Positions 35,468-47,994 of a stretch of DNA of 64,000 bases are shown here, piece by piece. Under the pieces are notes generated by a model. The model was not told the DNA's origin. It made no database searches and saw only the letters and a program-made list of their open reading frames with translations. The stretch is from Nematostella vectensis (taxonomy: Eukaryota > Cnidaria > Anthozoa > Actiniaria > Edwardsiidae): positions 15,562,601 to 15,626,600 of the forward strand of contig NC_064037.1 of assembly GCF_932526225.1 (NCBI RefSeq), given 5' to 3'. The translations under genes were made by a program, and so were the position numbers. The stretch's first letter is position 1. Each line of letters begins with the position of its first letter.

Positions 35468-36780
35468 AGCCTAGTCCCAGGCGTTCCTATCGGGTTTCCT
35501 GTGGTTGGGTCTCCTGTGGATGGTAAGAGTTGTGACGTCACAGAAAAGCATCTCCCAGTGCTGAAAAAGGGCCCCGGTAGAGCTTCGTTTCAGGCTGCCC
35601 TTGGTCGTGAGAGAACTGGGAACTAGTCTACGCTCGGTTACGAACTTATCACACAAACGGCGGCGAGTTAATCCGAGATATTAAACAGGCCACCCGCTCT
35701 AAATTATCAATCACATCCTCAAAGAAACTTCCAATAAACACTGCTTTCAATATTTTGAAATATTTTTCGCGTTTTCCGTTAAAAATCATCGGAGATTGTT
35801 ACGTAATCGACCGGAAGTAAACTGGTGACAATGCGGCTTTAACCCCTTTTGTATATAACTTAATGACATGTATACAAAAACTGGAATTAATTTTGAGTTT
35901 TAAATTAGAGATGTGGGTCAGTTTCAGCTGTTGTGAATTTCGAAATTAACAGTAAAATCTAAAAAAATACCTGGATAAATAGACTAACCTTAATAAGTTC
36001 AAGCCCTTATAAGTATTAGAAAAAGTGAGTGAGAAGGTAAATCTGAGTTATGGAGACGAGGCCTGCTGTAAACAATGTGCTCGGTTCCATAACTCAGACA
36101 GCCCTTTTTCGTAAATCCAAGTATCAAGCCAGTGCTGTTAATATTAAACCACTCCCAGAAAAACGTATCCATATTGGTTGTTCTAGCGACGATTTATGTC
36201 TTCATGTGAACGTTACTTGTATTTTTGGAAGTCTGGTTCAGCGAATTGTTCGGGAAAAGGTTCGGAACTCGCCGCCGTTCGTGTGTTAAGTTCGTAACCG
36301 AGTGTAGACTAGTTCCCAGTTTTCCCACGACCAAGGGCAACCTGGGTGATGGAAACGAAGCTCTACCGCTGAAAAACGCTAAGACTAGTTCCAGTACCGC
36401 GCGGTTAAACTAGCCTTTTTGTTTTGAACTGTCACATTTTGGCGAATGCTAAGAAAACTAGACCAAACCTAAGGCTATAATTTTCTTCATGACTCCCTCA
36501 TTATCACACAAATCTGTCATCTTTTGTACAGTATGGTTTTAATGCTGTACAGTTAGTCAAATCAGCGACTGAAGTCAGCCTTTCGAACCTTTTTTCGAAC
36601 GATTCAACACTACGATTGTGCTTGTTTTCGCCAGAGCACGCGCATGCGCATACGTTATTCAGCACTGTCCCCATCCTCCCATCTGTGGGTGAGCTCGTCA
36701 CAACCCCCAGGCTACCTCACGGTTTATCTCTGAGCACAGGAAACCCAGTAAGAACGCCTGGGACTAGGCTGCGACGTGCA
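35468..36780. mobile_element. Composite foldback element with outer and inner inverted repeats
   Basis: Outer arms: AGCCTAGTCCCAGGCGTTC at 35468 is mirrored near 36745-36780, with similarity extending about 35 bp. Inner arms of about 95-100 bp (35575-35672 and 36262-36369) share strings such as 'gggaactagtctac' and 'cggttacgaactta' in inverted orientation. Two elements of the same style may be nested. No coding capacity or clear target duplication is seen. Confidence 0.6.
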
Positions 36781-37666
36781 GATTTGTGCACGGCCTGAAT
36801 CACGGAGGGTTTTAAGAAAAAGAAGATCTGGACAAAAATATCTGGGCAAAAAGCCAAAAAAAAATGAGAAAAAAAATTGTGCAGGCCGATCTTACCCTCA
36901 CAAAGCTTTGTGCAGCAAGAAAAAAAATCGTGCAAACCTGAGGCTTCAAAAAAGAAATTATTCGAGCAGACAAAAAATAGCCCAACCCTCCCAATCCTTT
37001 TCTACTTGTCTGTACCTAATTGAATTTCGCGAAGATGCCGAAGGAAAAAACAGATAGATATAAGTACAAACTACTGGGGATCATAAACGAGGCAAAAGGG
37101 TCTTTTTTCTTGGTTTTATTCAAAGTACCCGGAGGTACCACACACAGACTAGATTATAGAGCTAAGCTTGCTGTACCTATAAGGACCAGACTGCAATCCA
37201 TGTGGGAATCCTACATGATATAGTGAAATGAACGTAAAACAATCCAAGAGGGAACGGGGAGCATTGGATACGTTTATTATTATTATTTTTTTTAATGAAC
37301 CAATCAGCTAAAAGAATGGGGGGGGGGGGGGCAAATCAGTTGGTATCTCGTCTTAGCGTATTTACAAAAAAAATCAATTAAGTGTTAAGTCAACTCTAGC
37401 CTGGGAAACAAACTTTCGAAAAGCGCCCAAGAAAAGCTACCGGTAGAAGCCGCACTTCGGCCGCGCTCGGCCGGGGGCGTGTACGCCTTGTGTACGCGCC
37501 TGCTCAAGGACTTCCGTTCCAGAAGAAAAAAAAACATTTTAAATGCACCTAATCAACCTGTCCACCTGCTTTATAACACTAGAATTCTTTTTCCATTGAC
37601 ATTATGCATATCTGTCAGGTGACCCTGCATACTGTGTCAGGGTTCTCCCCCCGTCAACAGCTAGTA

Positions 37667-40600
37667 TTACTGTGCCAGGGTTCTACCCCCGTCAACAGCT
37701 AGGACCTGCCCAGTGACGTACCCTGCCTGGGCCAAGTACAGCACAGCCTCAGTGATATCTGCAAGCTCGCCCTGCCGGCCCAAAGGGACATTCTTCAAGA
37801 TCTCGGCTTCCTTCTCCTCACTCCAGTCTCCAGGCACCATGATGAATCCAGGACTTACACCATTCACTCTCACGTCAGGGGCAAAATCCTTTGCCAGGGC
37901 CTGTGTGCACATGTGTAGGCCAGCCTTACTCACGCAGTACACTGAGTGATTTGCCAGAGGTCTTTCAGCATGGATATCAATCATGTTGATAATGGAACCA
38001 TGTGATCTCTTCAAGTGTGGGAATGCGGCCTATAAACCATCAAAAATACAAATGTAGTGTGGTACAAGTAATGTGCAAACAATAAACAGTATGTAGTGCG
38101 TAGACAGTCAGCCAGGAGCCTAAGACAGTAGCCACTTACCCAAGTTCTTTAATGAGAAAAAAAATCACATTTGTTTGGTTGCCAAGTGGGTGTGTGCTCC
38201 CTTATGCTTACCCCCTAGCTACACATCAGGGTGTTGGTGGTGTTGGTGGGGGTAGGGAGGTTGTCTAGCTACACATCAGGGTGTTGGTGGTGTTGGTGGG
38301 GGTAGGGAGGTTGTCTAGTTACATATCAGGGTGTTGGTGGTGTTGGTGGGGGTAGGGAGGTTGTCTAGCTACACATCAGGGTGTTGGTGGGGGTAGGGAG
38401 GTTGTCTAGCTACATATCAGGCACCCACCGTGTTGGTGGTGTTGGTGGGGGTAGGGAGGTTGTCTAGCTATACATCACGGTGTTGGTGGGGGTAGGGAGG
38501 TTGTCTAGCTACACATCAGGGTGTTGGTGGGGGTAGAGGGGTTGTCTAGCTACACATCACGGTGTTGGTGGTGTTGGTGGGGGTAGGGAGGTTGTCTAGC
38601 TACACATCACGGTGTTGGTGGTGTTGGTGGGGGTAGGGAGGTTGTCTAGCTACACATCAGGGTGTTGGTGGTGTTGGTGGGGGTGAGAAGGTTGTCTAGC
38701 TACACATCACGGTGTTGGTGGTGTTGGTTGGGGTAGGGAGGTTGTCTAGCTAAACATCAGGGTGTTGGTGGTGTTGGTGGTGGTAGGGAGGTTGTCTAGC
38801 TACACATCAGGGTGTTGGTGGTGTTGGCAGGGGTAGGGAGGTTGTCTAGCTACACATCAGGGTGTTGGTGGTGTTGGCGGGGGTAGGGAGGTTGTCTAGC
38901 TACACATCAGGGTGTTGGTGGTGGTAGGGAGGTTGTCTAGGTTTCTGGACAGGCTTATCATAAGCTATCCTTACCTGAGATAAAAAGAATGGAAAACTCA
39001 AGTTCACACCCATAAGCTTGTTCCATGTTTCTTCTTGTACACTGCCTGATTCTGTTGGGCAGAATTGAGATGCATTGTTCACAAGAAGGTCCAGTTGTCC
39101 AAATGCTGTTACAGTGTCTTCTATTAGCTTTCTTGCTGTTTCTTGAATATTGGTGCTGAGGTCTGCCTTCAACATGATGGCAGAGTCTGAACGCACACTG
39201 ACAACAAAAACAATAACAAAAATTGTCAAGTGATTGGAAAAAATAACTAACTAATTTGCTTCACCAGATCAAGGTGGCAAACAGACCCAACATGGCTGAT
39301 AAAATGAAATGCTTGTCAAGTGGCTTGTTAAAAAAAAAGCTTGACACAGACTTAGCTTTTTAAGTATTTTCCCCCTTCTTCCTAAAACAACTCCTATATA
39401 CAGTATTACATTATCATTGCATAATGAGTACAGGCCTTGTCATGCTTTATTTCTAAGAAGATCCTGGTCACAGGCAAAAGGGACTGCAGACTTTTGAATA
39501 CATCATGTTGCAAGTGCTGAACTAAGGTGTTAAAAAGGCTTTATTTACCTGTTCATTTCCTGGACAATCTTCTCAGCATCTTCTCCAGAGTTGTTGTAAT
39601 GGATAACAACCCTGAAACCCGATCCATGAAGTGCTCTTACAATACCAGCACCAAGTCGCTTGGCAGCTCCTGTCACTAGAGCTACGTGTTGGTTAGATGG
39701 AGTAATCTGGTTAGGCTCTCTTCCTGGACATACAACACCATATACGCTAGCACCATGGAGTTCACTATGCTCTGTTGCTTGTGCCTGGCTCTCTTTTATG
39801 TCTTTCTCAATGCCATCACCCTCACATAGTTCATTTTCTGTGAATACCACAGTAGGGTAGAAGCCTCTAAAACCCTTTTGTATATCATAAGGGAACCATG
39901 TATACACACTTTGAATGCATTTTAAGGCTTTGTTTTCCAATGATAAACCCTGTTCTGTGAGAATTTTAAGGTTTGGCGAAACATCAGCAAGAGGAATGAT
40001 AGCTGGTAGGCACCTGCTACCAAAATAAACATACCAAAAAGGCTCATCACTGACTGCCAATTCCATCCCAATTATTGAAAGGGTCATTTTATGGCCATCA
40101 TCATAGTGTGAATTGCAATCATCTTCTATCTCATTCAAAATGCCTCTCAATCTGAAATAAAGAAACTAGTACTGTAAATAATACATCATTAATGATATTA
40201 TACATTCCCCAATTATTATATATTCCCCAAGCAGCATAACAGGATGAGGTGAGCCAGGGGATGAGACCATCCCACCATCCCAATTAGGGAAAGGTCATTA
40301 TTCATGGTGACCCTCCCCCAAAAAGGTGACAAAAATAAAGGCCCTCCCCAAAACAAAAAGAAACTAAATCCATTAACTTTGTTCATTCTCCCAGGAGGAC
40401 CAAACAATTTTATGATTGTATAAACGCTCTTGCTACAGTGCCGTGATGTAAAAAAATTAGACTGGGCACTTAACCAAGAAAAAAAATGCTTTATATTTTG
40501 TTAACTGGGAGACGGCCTGAATGTCACTGTTTTCAGTATGTGTCCCAATTGTGCTGATTTATATTTAGGCACTATTTTGTGTTTGGAGCACTATTTCACA

Positions 40601-42145
40601 AAAGGGAGTGGAAAAACTATACAAAAGATAAGGCCCTCACCTAAACCCTGTTTAAAAATTTAGGCTCTTCCTCAAATCTTCCCCCAAAATTTGCAACCCT
40701 CCCCCAAACATAGCCACCCTTTCCCCCTCTAAATAATGACCCTTCCCTTAGCAGAGGTTTTGCTTAGAACATAAAAAGAAATATATGAAAATGCACAGGG
40801 GAACAAAAAATATGAGTCCCCTTCCTTGAAATCCTTGCTTTGGCCCACCTTTTGGAACACCTGGATCCCCCTCCTTCATGATCAGCAGTGCAATGCACCA
40901 ATTATCTTATAATTGTGATAAATTCGGTTATAAATTGAAATAGAGAGCTGAATTTTTAACAGAATTTTAGGCATTAGAAAGCCCAATTAAATGGTCAACA
41001 AGCAAATTTAATACTTGATTTTATATAACTTCTAATACGGGTGCACCCTTTATTAGCCAATCCTGTGTCTGATGAGCAGTTGTGAGATAAGATAAACATT
41101 ATAGCTACAAAACCTGAAAAAGTAACTATAAACTCACCTAGCAGGATCAAGACTTATTTGTACCAAAGCTGCCATGTTGATTTTATGAACCCTGTGAATA
41201 TAAGAAGAAATATAAGAAATTCACAGAGGAACAGTGCCTCCCCTTCCTTGGAATCCTTGCTTTGGCCCAATTTTTTTTAACTCCTGGATCCACCCCCCAC
41301 CCCCTCCCTTTCCTGACCTGGGTAATTGCAATGTACCAGGAATATTACAATTATGATACATTTGTTTATAAAATAAAAATAAGCAGCAGAATTTTAAACT
41401 GAATCAAAAGCCCAAATTTAAAAGGGCAATGAGCAGGTGTAAAGCAGAAAGTATTCTTTTCTTATTGAAAAGCTGTAAATGAAATTTCTAATACAGGTGC
41501 ACCTTTTTTGCCAATCCTGGTTTTTTGACTGATGTAGCAGTTGTGAGATAAGATAAACATTTCAGTACCATACTGAAACAATGCCGTAAATTTATTTTGT
41601 TGTCTTCATAAGAAAGATGACAATTCTTATGACCATTAAGATCTAACTCACATATCAGGACATTCACAGCTGTAGTCTTCATCTGGTCCTGGGAAGGTTG
41701 TGTGAAAAGCCTTGGAAAACTTTGCTACTTTCATCTTCTTCTTCAGAAGGCCAACAGCTCTTGAAACTTTCTCACATTGGTCGGTTCTAGATTCAATTGA
41801 GACAAGGTATTCTTTCCAATTGAGATCTTCAGCTTTAATATCTATAGTGGTTGTATTGTGGGTTTTTTGGTTTAGGTACAATTTGAGAGTGACTTTCACA
41901 GCTTGGGCATAATACAACTTAAGACAAATCCGAGCAACTTTTACTGCCATAACATAGACGCTATCCCTTTCACCGTCCAGATGTTCTCTGATATCTTTCA
42001 AATATTGGGAAATATGGTGTACACCATGGTAATATGCAGCGAAACATCTTGATAGACTTGGTTCCGTGAACTGTAGCACAACACTGGCAGATGTCTTTGG
42101 ATAACCGTTAAGTAAGTCATCAACTTCCCACTGTACTTCATTCAT
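37667..42145 (-). CDS. PTR1-like pteridine reductase (SDR) with unknown N-terminal extension
   Basis: Coding exons: 42145-41652, 41191-41138, 40151-39549, 39197-38975, 38029-37667. They are phase-consistent and give 578 residues. Residues 339-578 form a short-chain dehydrogenase/reductase. The cofactor motif is TGAAKRLG (343-350), followed by NNASQF (424-429), SIINMID, catalytic Asp476, Tyr489 and Lys493, then RVNGVSPGF and a GG-rich end. The TGxxxRxG motif and the Asp-(13)-Tyr-(4)-Lys spacing equal those of Leishmania PTR1 (Asp181, Tyr194, Lys198), so NADPH-dependent reduction of pterins or folates is the best guess. Residues 1-338 match no family I recognise. They hold two globular-looking parts joined by the 54-bp exon 2. 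Intron 4 contains a G-rich minisatellite. The last 45 bp of coding sequence are duplicated downstream of the stop. Confidence 0.85.
38214..38940. repeat. 50-bp G-rich minisatellite in reductase intron 4
   Basis: About 15 copies of a unit containing CTAGCTACACATCAGGGTGT, 'tggtggtgttggtgggggta' and 'gggaggttgt'; 41-bp variants lack one 'ggtggtgtt'. The array ends about 35 bp from the exon 4 donor (transcript sense: just downstream of it). On the plus strand the GGGGGTAGGGAGG core could form G-quadruplexes. Confidence 0.93.
40277..40747. mobile_element. Probable MITE with GGGTCATTATT-type ends
   Basis: The left end 'gggaaaggtcattatt' and right end 'aataatgacccttccc' are inverted copies. The interior contains repeated CCCTCCCCAAAA-type strings. 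Similar 'gtcattattaagcgggggag' sequence appears near 46420. It lies in intron 2 of the reductase gene. Boundaries are approximate. Confidence 0.45.
40745..41650. repeat. Ancient tandem duplication around reductase exon 2
   Basis: The intron on each side of the 54-bp exon 2 is related. Shared strings recur in the same order: 'ccttgctttggccca' (40833, 41255), 'gttgtgagataagataaaca' (41079, 41540) and 'aactcac' plus donor context (41131, 41645). The copies are diverged (roughly 70-75% by eye, with indels), and the duplication appears to run into the 3' ends of exons 1 and 2. Confidence 0.65.
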
Positions 42146-42985
42146 GTTTTGTATGTTGCACTAAAAGTCAATAAATTAGTCAATAGATTAGTCAAGAAAT
42201 GTTTATTCAAATGAAGCCATCTAATCAGCTTATTGCAATGATAAATTGTTATGCAAAACCATTCATCAACAAATTGTTATCAACAGTGAGCGATGCGTGG
42301 ATTGAGAGATACGAGAAAGGTTCTTTGTAAATTTTTCAGAGCCCATGCCGGAGCTTCAATTCGCTTGAAGAAAAATTAAGTGTTTGCGAGGGGTGAATGT
42401 TTTAGTCAATCGATCTGCAGCTCTATGCATAATGAAAAGGTTAGGTTGCCCTTATTACGCCATTTTTTAATACTAAAAAAGGCTGTTGAACACACAGGCT
42501 GATGAATCCTAGACGTGGCGACAGGGATCTCTTAGGATTTGGGGTCAAAATCCGCCAAGCCGTAAATCAATCTGCCGATGAATCCTCCTTTTAAGTGTCG
42601 TCCCTCGATCTGCCCCTAAGAGCAGTGTCTCTGTTTTTGAAAGGGACGAGTGGCTAGATGGACTGTACATTATAATAATTTAGTGGAAAACCCTTTAAAA
42701 CAACGTCTAGACTCCTCAAGAAAGATATTCATTACCTTAAGCGAAGATTGGAAGGAACGAGCAGCCAAGCGTGATGATAACCTTTTTTACGATGGTTGGA
42801 GTTGAAACTCAAGAAGCTTCGGGAGAGCGAAAGGGGACTCAAGATTATGGAGACACAGGAAGCCCGGTTTACACAGGCTGCCCTGGCTGGTCCAACCGAG
42901 ATATACCATGCACGATAAATTTTTATGGTAAAAGCATAGTCTTTTTTTATGATGCATCACAGCTCTAAATTTCTTGTAAAATAAA

Positions 42986-43623
42986 GGGTGTCTACAAAAC
43001 GAAGATCTAAAACCTGTGACCCCAAAAGCTATGACCCCCCAAAAATTTATATTATTTTTTAGTCTACCTTGTTTCCCAAATGGCTAACAGCGCGAAAGTT
43101 TCATATGGAATCAGTGATCCTAATGAGGTTATTCAGCGAATTTTGTTGTGCTTTTCATGGAGGAATTATTCTCATGTGCGTGCCAATGAACTATTTTAAT
43201 CTTCGTTTATTTGTCACATTAAAAATCGTAGTTGCACTCATTTTTTAGACACGCTTCTTTGCCCGAAAAAATATCCCAAAAACTCTCCCGGTAACCTAAC
43301 AGACCCGACAATTACCAGTAATTTAGAAAAACGCCCCCAGAAAAGTGCGCGGAAGAGTGTTTATAAAACAAAGCTTTTGCGTAGCGTGCCGATACGGGTT
43401 CCCGACAAGTAAATTATAATATTTCCAAAGTTTATGAATAGATTAGCTAAATAGTTATTGAAATCCTAGTTTTGTCGATGTCTGTAGACAACTTGCACCC
43501 CAAAAATTGCTGTGTAGCCATTTTGGGAAACAAGGTAGGCTAAATAATAACTGCAAAATTTTGGGGGTCGTAGCTTTTGGGGTCACAGGTTTTATGTTTT
43601 AGGTCTTCGTTTTGTAGTCACCC
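42986..43623. mobile_element. Long-TIR MITE between reductase gene and satellite
   Basis: Terminal inverted repeats of about 100 bp begin GGGTGTCTACAAAACGAAGA and end TCTTCGTTTTGTAGTCACCC, and both arms extend to 'cttgtttcccaaa'. The element is 638 bp and non-coding. Directly abutting flanks are gtaaaataaa (42976-42985) and gcaaaataaa (43624-43633), a 10-bp target duplication with one mismatch. Confidence 0.8.
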
Positions 43624-43690
43624 GCAAAATAAACAAAATGGCTTTGCTCAGATACTTTGCTCAGATATACAGTAAATCAATACACACATT

Positions 43691-45392
43691 AACCACCACA
43701 CACCTCACAACCCCTCACAATCCATCACACACCATCACACACCATCACACTCCATCACAACCCATCACAACCCATCACACACCATCACACTCCATCACAA
43801 CCCATCACACACCATCACACTCCATCACACACCATCACAACCCATCACACTTCATCACAACCCATCACAACCCCTCACAATCCATCACAACCCATCACAC
43901 ACCATCACACTCCATCACAACCCATCACACTCCATCACACACCATCACACTCCATCACAACCCATCACACCCCATCACACCCCCTCACAATCTATCACAA
44001 CCCATCACACACCATCACACTCTATCACACTCCATCACAACCTATCACACACCATCACACTCCATCACACTCCATCACACACCATCACACTCCATCACAA
44101 CCCATCACACACCATCGCACTCCATCACACTCCATCACACACCATCACACACCATCACACTCCATCACAACCCCTCACAATCCATCACAACCCATCACAC
44201 ACCATCACACTCCATCACAACCCAACACACTCCATCACACACCATCACACTCCATCACAACCCATCACACCCCATCACAACCCCTCACAATCTATCACAA
44301 CCCATCACACACCATCACACTCCATCACAACCCATCACACTCCATCACACTTCATCACACACCATCACAACCCCTCACAATCAATCACACGCCATCACAC
44401 TCTATCACACCCTATCACACAGCATCACACTCCATCACACTCCATCACAACCCCTCACACACCATCACAACCCATCACACCCCATCACACACCATCACAA
44501 CCTATCACACTCCATCACACTCCATCACAACCCATCACACACCATCACACTCCATCACACTCCATCACACTCCATCACAACCCATCACACTCCATCACAA
44601 CCCATCACACACCATTACACACTATCACAACCCATCACACACCATCACAACCCATCACACGCCATCACACACCATCACACTCCATCACAACCCATCACAC
44701 CCCATCACACACCATCACAACCTATCACACTTCATCACACACCATCACACTCCATCACACACCATCACACACCATCACACTCCATCACAACCCATCACAC
44801 TCCATCACACTCCATCACACCCCCTCACACACCATCACAACCCATCACACTCCATCACACACCATCACAACCTATCACACTCCATCACACACCATCACAC
44901 TCCATCACAACCCATCACACACCATCACACACCATCACAACCCATCACACTCCATCACAACCCATCACACACCATTACACTCCATCACAACCCATCACAC
45001 TCCATTACACTCCATCACACTCCATCACAACCCATCACACACCATCACACTCCATCACAACCCATCACACTCCATCACAACCCATCACACACCATCACAC
45101 ACCATCACAACCCATCACAACCCATCACACACCATTACACACTATCACAACCCATCACACACCATCACAACCCATCACACGCCATCACACACCATCACAC
45201 GCCATCACACTCCATCACACTCCATCACACCCCATCACACTCCATCACACACCATCACAACCCCTCACACACCATCACAACCAATCACACACCATCACAC
45301 TCCATCACACTCCTTCACAACCAATCACAATCCATCACACCCTATCACACTCCATCACACAACATCAAACTCCATCACACAGCATCACAATT
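43691..45392. repeat. 1.7-kb satellite of a 10-bp unit
   Basis: About 170 tandem copies of the consensus CATCACANNC (variants cacac, cacaa, ctcacaa). The 10-bp period is strict and shows few indels. One plus-strand frame stays open for 590 codons (THHTPSHSI-like 30-bp cycle) purely because the unit lacks stops in that register. It begins about 65 bp after the 42986-43623 element. Confidence 0.97.
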
Positions 45393-46042
45393 AAGAAGAG
45401 CGAAATGTAATGAAAAAAAAAAACGCTTCAATCTCGGTATCACAGGACATCAATTTCAGTATCACAGGAACATCTGATGTTATGTTCATTAAAAAGTGTT
45501 CATTAAATACCCTGAGGGACTCAGGACACTTTTATAGAATTTCCTAGTTTTAACTTTACAAGATCCCTTAGGCTCTACAGTAAAATGACAAAAATGGATG
45601 CATGCTCCTTTATGGCATTATGTCGAGAAACCCATAAGGAGATGCAGGACTTCAAGTTTTGAGAGGGTAAAATTCCCAATTTTGTCAATTGCTTCAACTT
45701 CCTCTAACATGTTCATATTTTGGTAATCAAAGTGAAAAAAAATTCTATTGTCTAGTGACGATTTCCCCACATATAGCATTTTCTTTTGTACTAAATATAC
45801 ACAAAGAACAGATCGCTATTACAGGCCTAAGGCAAGAAATTGGAGCCTCCATTTGTTTACCTATTTAGCTGACCATTTCCCCTTGAATATTTCGTCCCAG
45901 CTCAAAGTAATTAGTTTTCTTAGGAGTGGACATGCTAGTTAAAAGGGCTACTCCAAATTTTTTATCTTTTTTTTCTTCTACGTCTCAATATCAGGCTTTT
46001 CGCGTAGAGAAAACTTATTCATTGATTCACTGTTGTATCACC

Positions 46043-46232
46043 CGGATTTGTAACAATCAACGGGATATGTAACAACAACCAGGTTTGTAACAACAATTAA
46101 CCAGATATGTAACACAACCGGATTTGTAACAAAAATCAACCGGATATGTAACAGACTAGTCAATCGGATTTGTAACAAAAATCTACCGGATTTGTAACAA
46201 CATTTAACAACCGGATTTGTAACAACCTAATG
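46043..46232. repeat. Cluster of nine CCGGATTTGTAACAA-like motifs
   Basis: Nine copies of a core (C)CGGAT(T/A)TGTAACA occur in the same orientation within 190 bp, separated by variable A/C-rich spacers of about 5-15 bp. Spacing is irregular, unlike the strict minisatellites elsewhere in the window. Confidence 0.8.
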
Positions 46233-47932
46233 GATTTCGTCATATCGTTTGCATACAAACTCCATTTATAACAAAGGTGAAACATTCCAAGTCTTCGTTG
46301 GTTCTAAGGTAGGGGGGGAGGGGAATCTAGCGACAACGTCATCAAAATACCGTTCGGTGCATATCGTTGACTAGTTAGCCTGCGTATGTTGAGCAATCAT
46401 AGTAATTAGGGACGTGTCATTATTAAGCGGGGGAGGGCTCTTTTTTGGGGAGGTCCTAATTTTTTTCGTATGTCTAAAGGGAGGTTCTTTTTTTTTCAAA
46501 TCTCTCAAGAAAGGGTCCTAAATTTTTTTTCAAATCTCTTAAGGGAGGGTCCTATATTTTTTTCAAAATATTTTGTGATAATATATCTTTGCTCCATCAC
46601 ATAAACCTCAACATGGAACCCATTCATCTGCACAGTACTGTCTAGTATTGTGTTGCTTTACGAATCAAACACGAACCATATACCAATATTTCATATATAA
46701 AATTTCTATTTTCTAATAGAATAAAACAGACCCTGCAACAGACCCTGCGTCTCCTCAGGAACCTTGAATGTTACCTGTGTTAGTCTCTAAAGATATGGAA
46801 CGATAACACTACTTATAACACGGCTTGCGAATGTTTTATTGTGTTACACCTGAAAAAGAGTAAAAATCCACTCGCAACGATCCTCGATATTTTTTGCCTA
46901 AATATTTGATAAAGCCACCATTTCAGTATTCCAGAACAACGGTATCAGGCTCTTTATTACCGGATAGATACTAGCGAGTAACGGAGGAAGCTTGGTCATG
47001 CCGCACAGCATTAAACTGGTCCTATCCATCGAACGAACACTTAGAGTGTTTATAAAAAATGTGATTTCGAAGAAAAGATTGAACCTTTGAAACGTGATTT
47101 CCGATTTTTGAAACTCATGAAACGTCTAGGGACCCCCCGTGAAAAACTTGACTTCTAAAAACTTCTTCCCAGTGCTTTTTTAATTTTATCAGAGCCTAAG
47201 TATTAACATTCTTGGAATGTCCAATGGTGGTCCATGAATATAATAAAAAGTGCACTGGTTATAGGAGGTGCATTAATTTTCTGATAAATCCATTTACACC
47301 TTGCGCACCTCCTAGCAAACCAAACAAGTATGTAGCATTCAACGCGCGGCAGCCGTATTTCTGGCGAGCCGACAGCATTCGGAGATCGGAATATTTTCTC
47401 TAGTTTCTTGCTTTCATGGCTAGGTAAAAAGTGTTGATTGGAATACTTGAAATGATGGATCTAGAGAGTATATTGTCAGCATTAAAGAAGATCGTTTTAT
47501 CGAAAAATAGCGGGAAATAATTGAGGATAAATACATCAGACTTCGACAAGCGGACATCACAGTTTCAAATGGAGATTTCCCTTTTGAGAACTACTGCCTC
47601 TATCCTGGTGAAAATTAGCTAGTTACCAACTAAACCCCGTTGTATGGATAGAAGCTTCTTTTTTCGTGATGTGAACCTGTATGGTGATATTTCTTTTTAC
47701 CAAATCAGACCGTTATGAATGTATGAATTCGATCATTTTACCACGTGCGTATGGGAAGTGCGCTCGCTAAGTTATTTGTAAAAACATTTCAATTCAGAAC
47801 TACAAATTGATAAAAAAAATAACCTTTACTGAATCGCAAAACATCTGCCAAAGATCAAGGAAAGTACAAAGCGGTGTTTGATGGATATCTCGGAATTTTG
47901 GTATGTTTATTATGGTTCTTGATTAGATCTAT

Positions 47933-47994
47933 TTCCCTGCTAGCAGAGGCCTCTTTTCTCTGTATTTCAGAAAAGAGGCCCTGCTAGCAGGGAA
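47933..47994. mobile_element. 62-bp hairpin element with perfect 9-bp target duplication
   Basis: Ends TTCCCTGCTAGCAG... and ...CTGCTAGCAGGGAA; the right arm reads 'gaaaagaggccctgctagca'. It is flanked by tagatctat at 47924-47932 and again at 47995-48003. It is the same family as 15968-16012. Confidence 0.85.

Larger units (their letters stand above)
34357..37666. other. Intergenic region between Rab-like and pteridine-reductase-like genes
   Basis: It contains the Rab-like promoter side, a hairpin-family end, a possible SINE, an (ATC)n tract at about 34609-34632, the composite inverted-repeat element at 35468-36780, and a poly-G run near 37319. No recognisable gene is seen. Confidence 0.5.

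Noticed and set aside
43638..45410. 590-codon open frame rich in His, Thr, Pro and Ser
   Set aside because: It is the translation of a 10-bp satellite whose unit lacks stops in this register; there is no family resemblance or gene context.
47212..47403. 63-codon frame in the gene-poor region
   Set aside because: No resemblance to known proteins and no supporting start or splice context.
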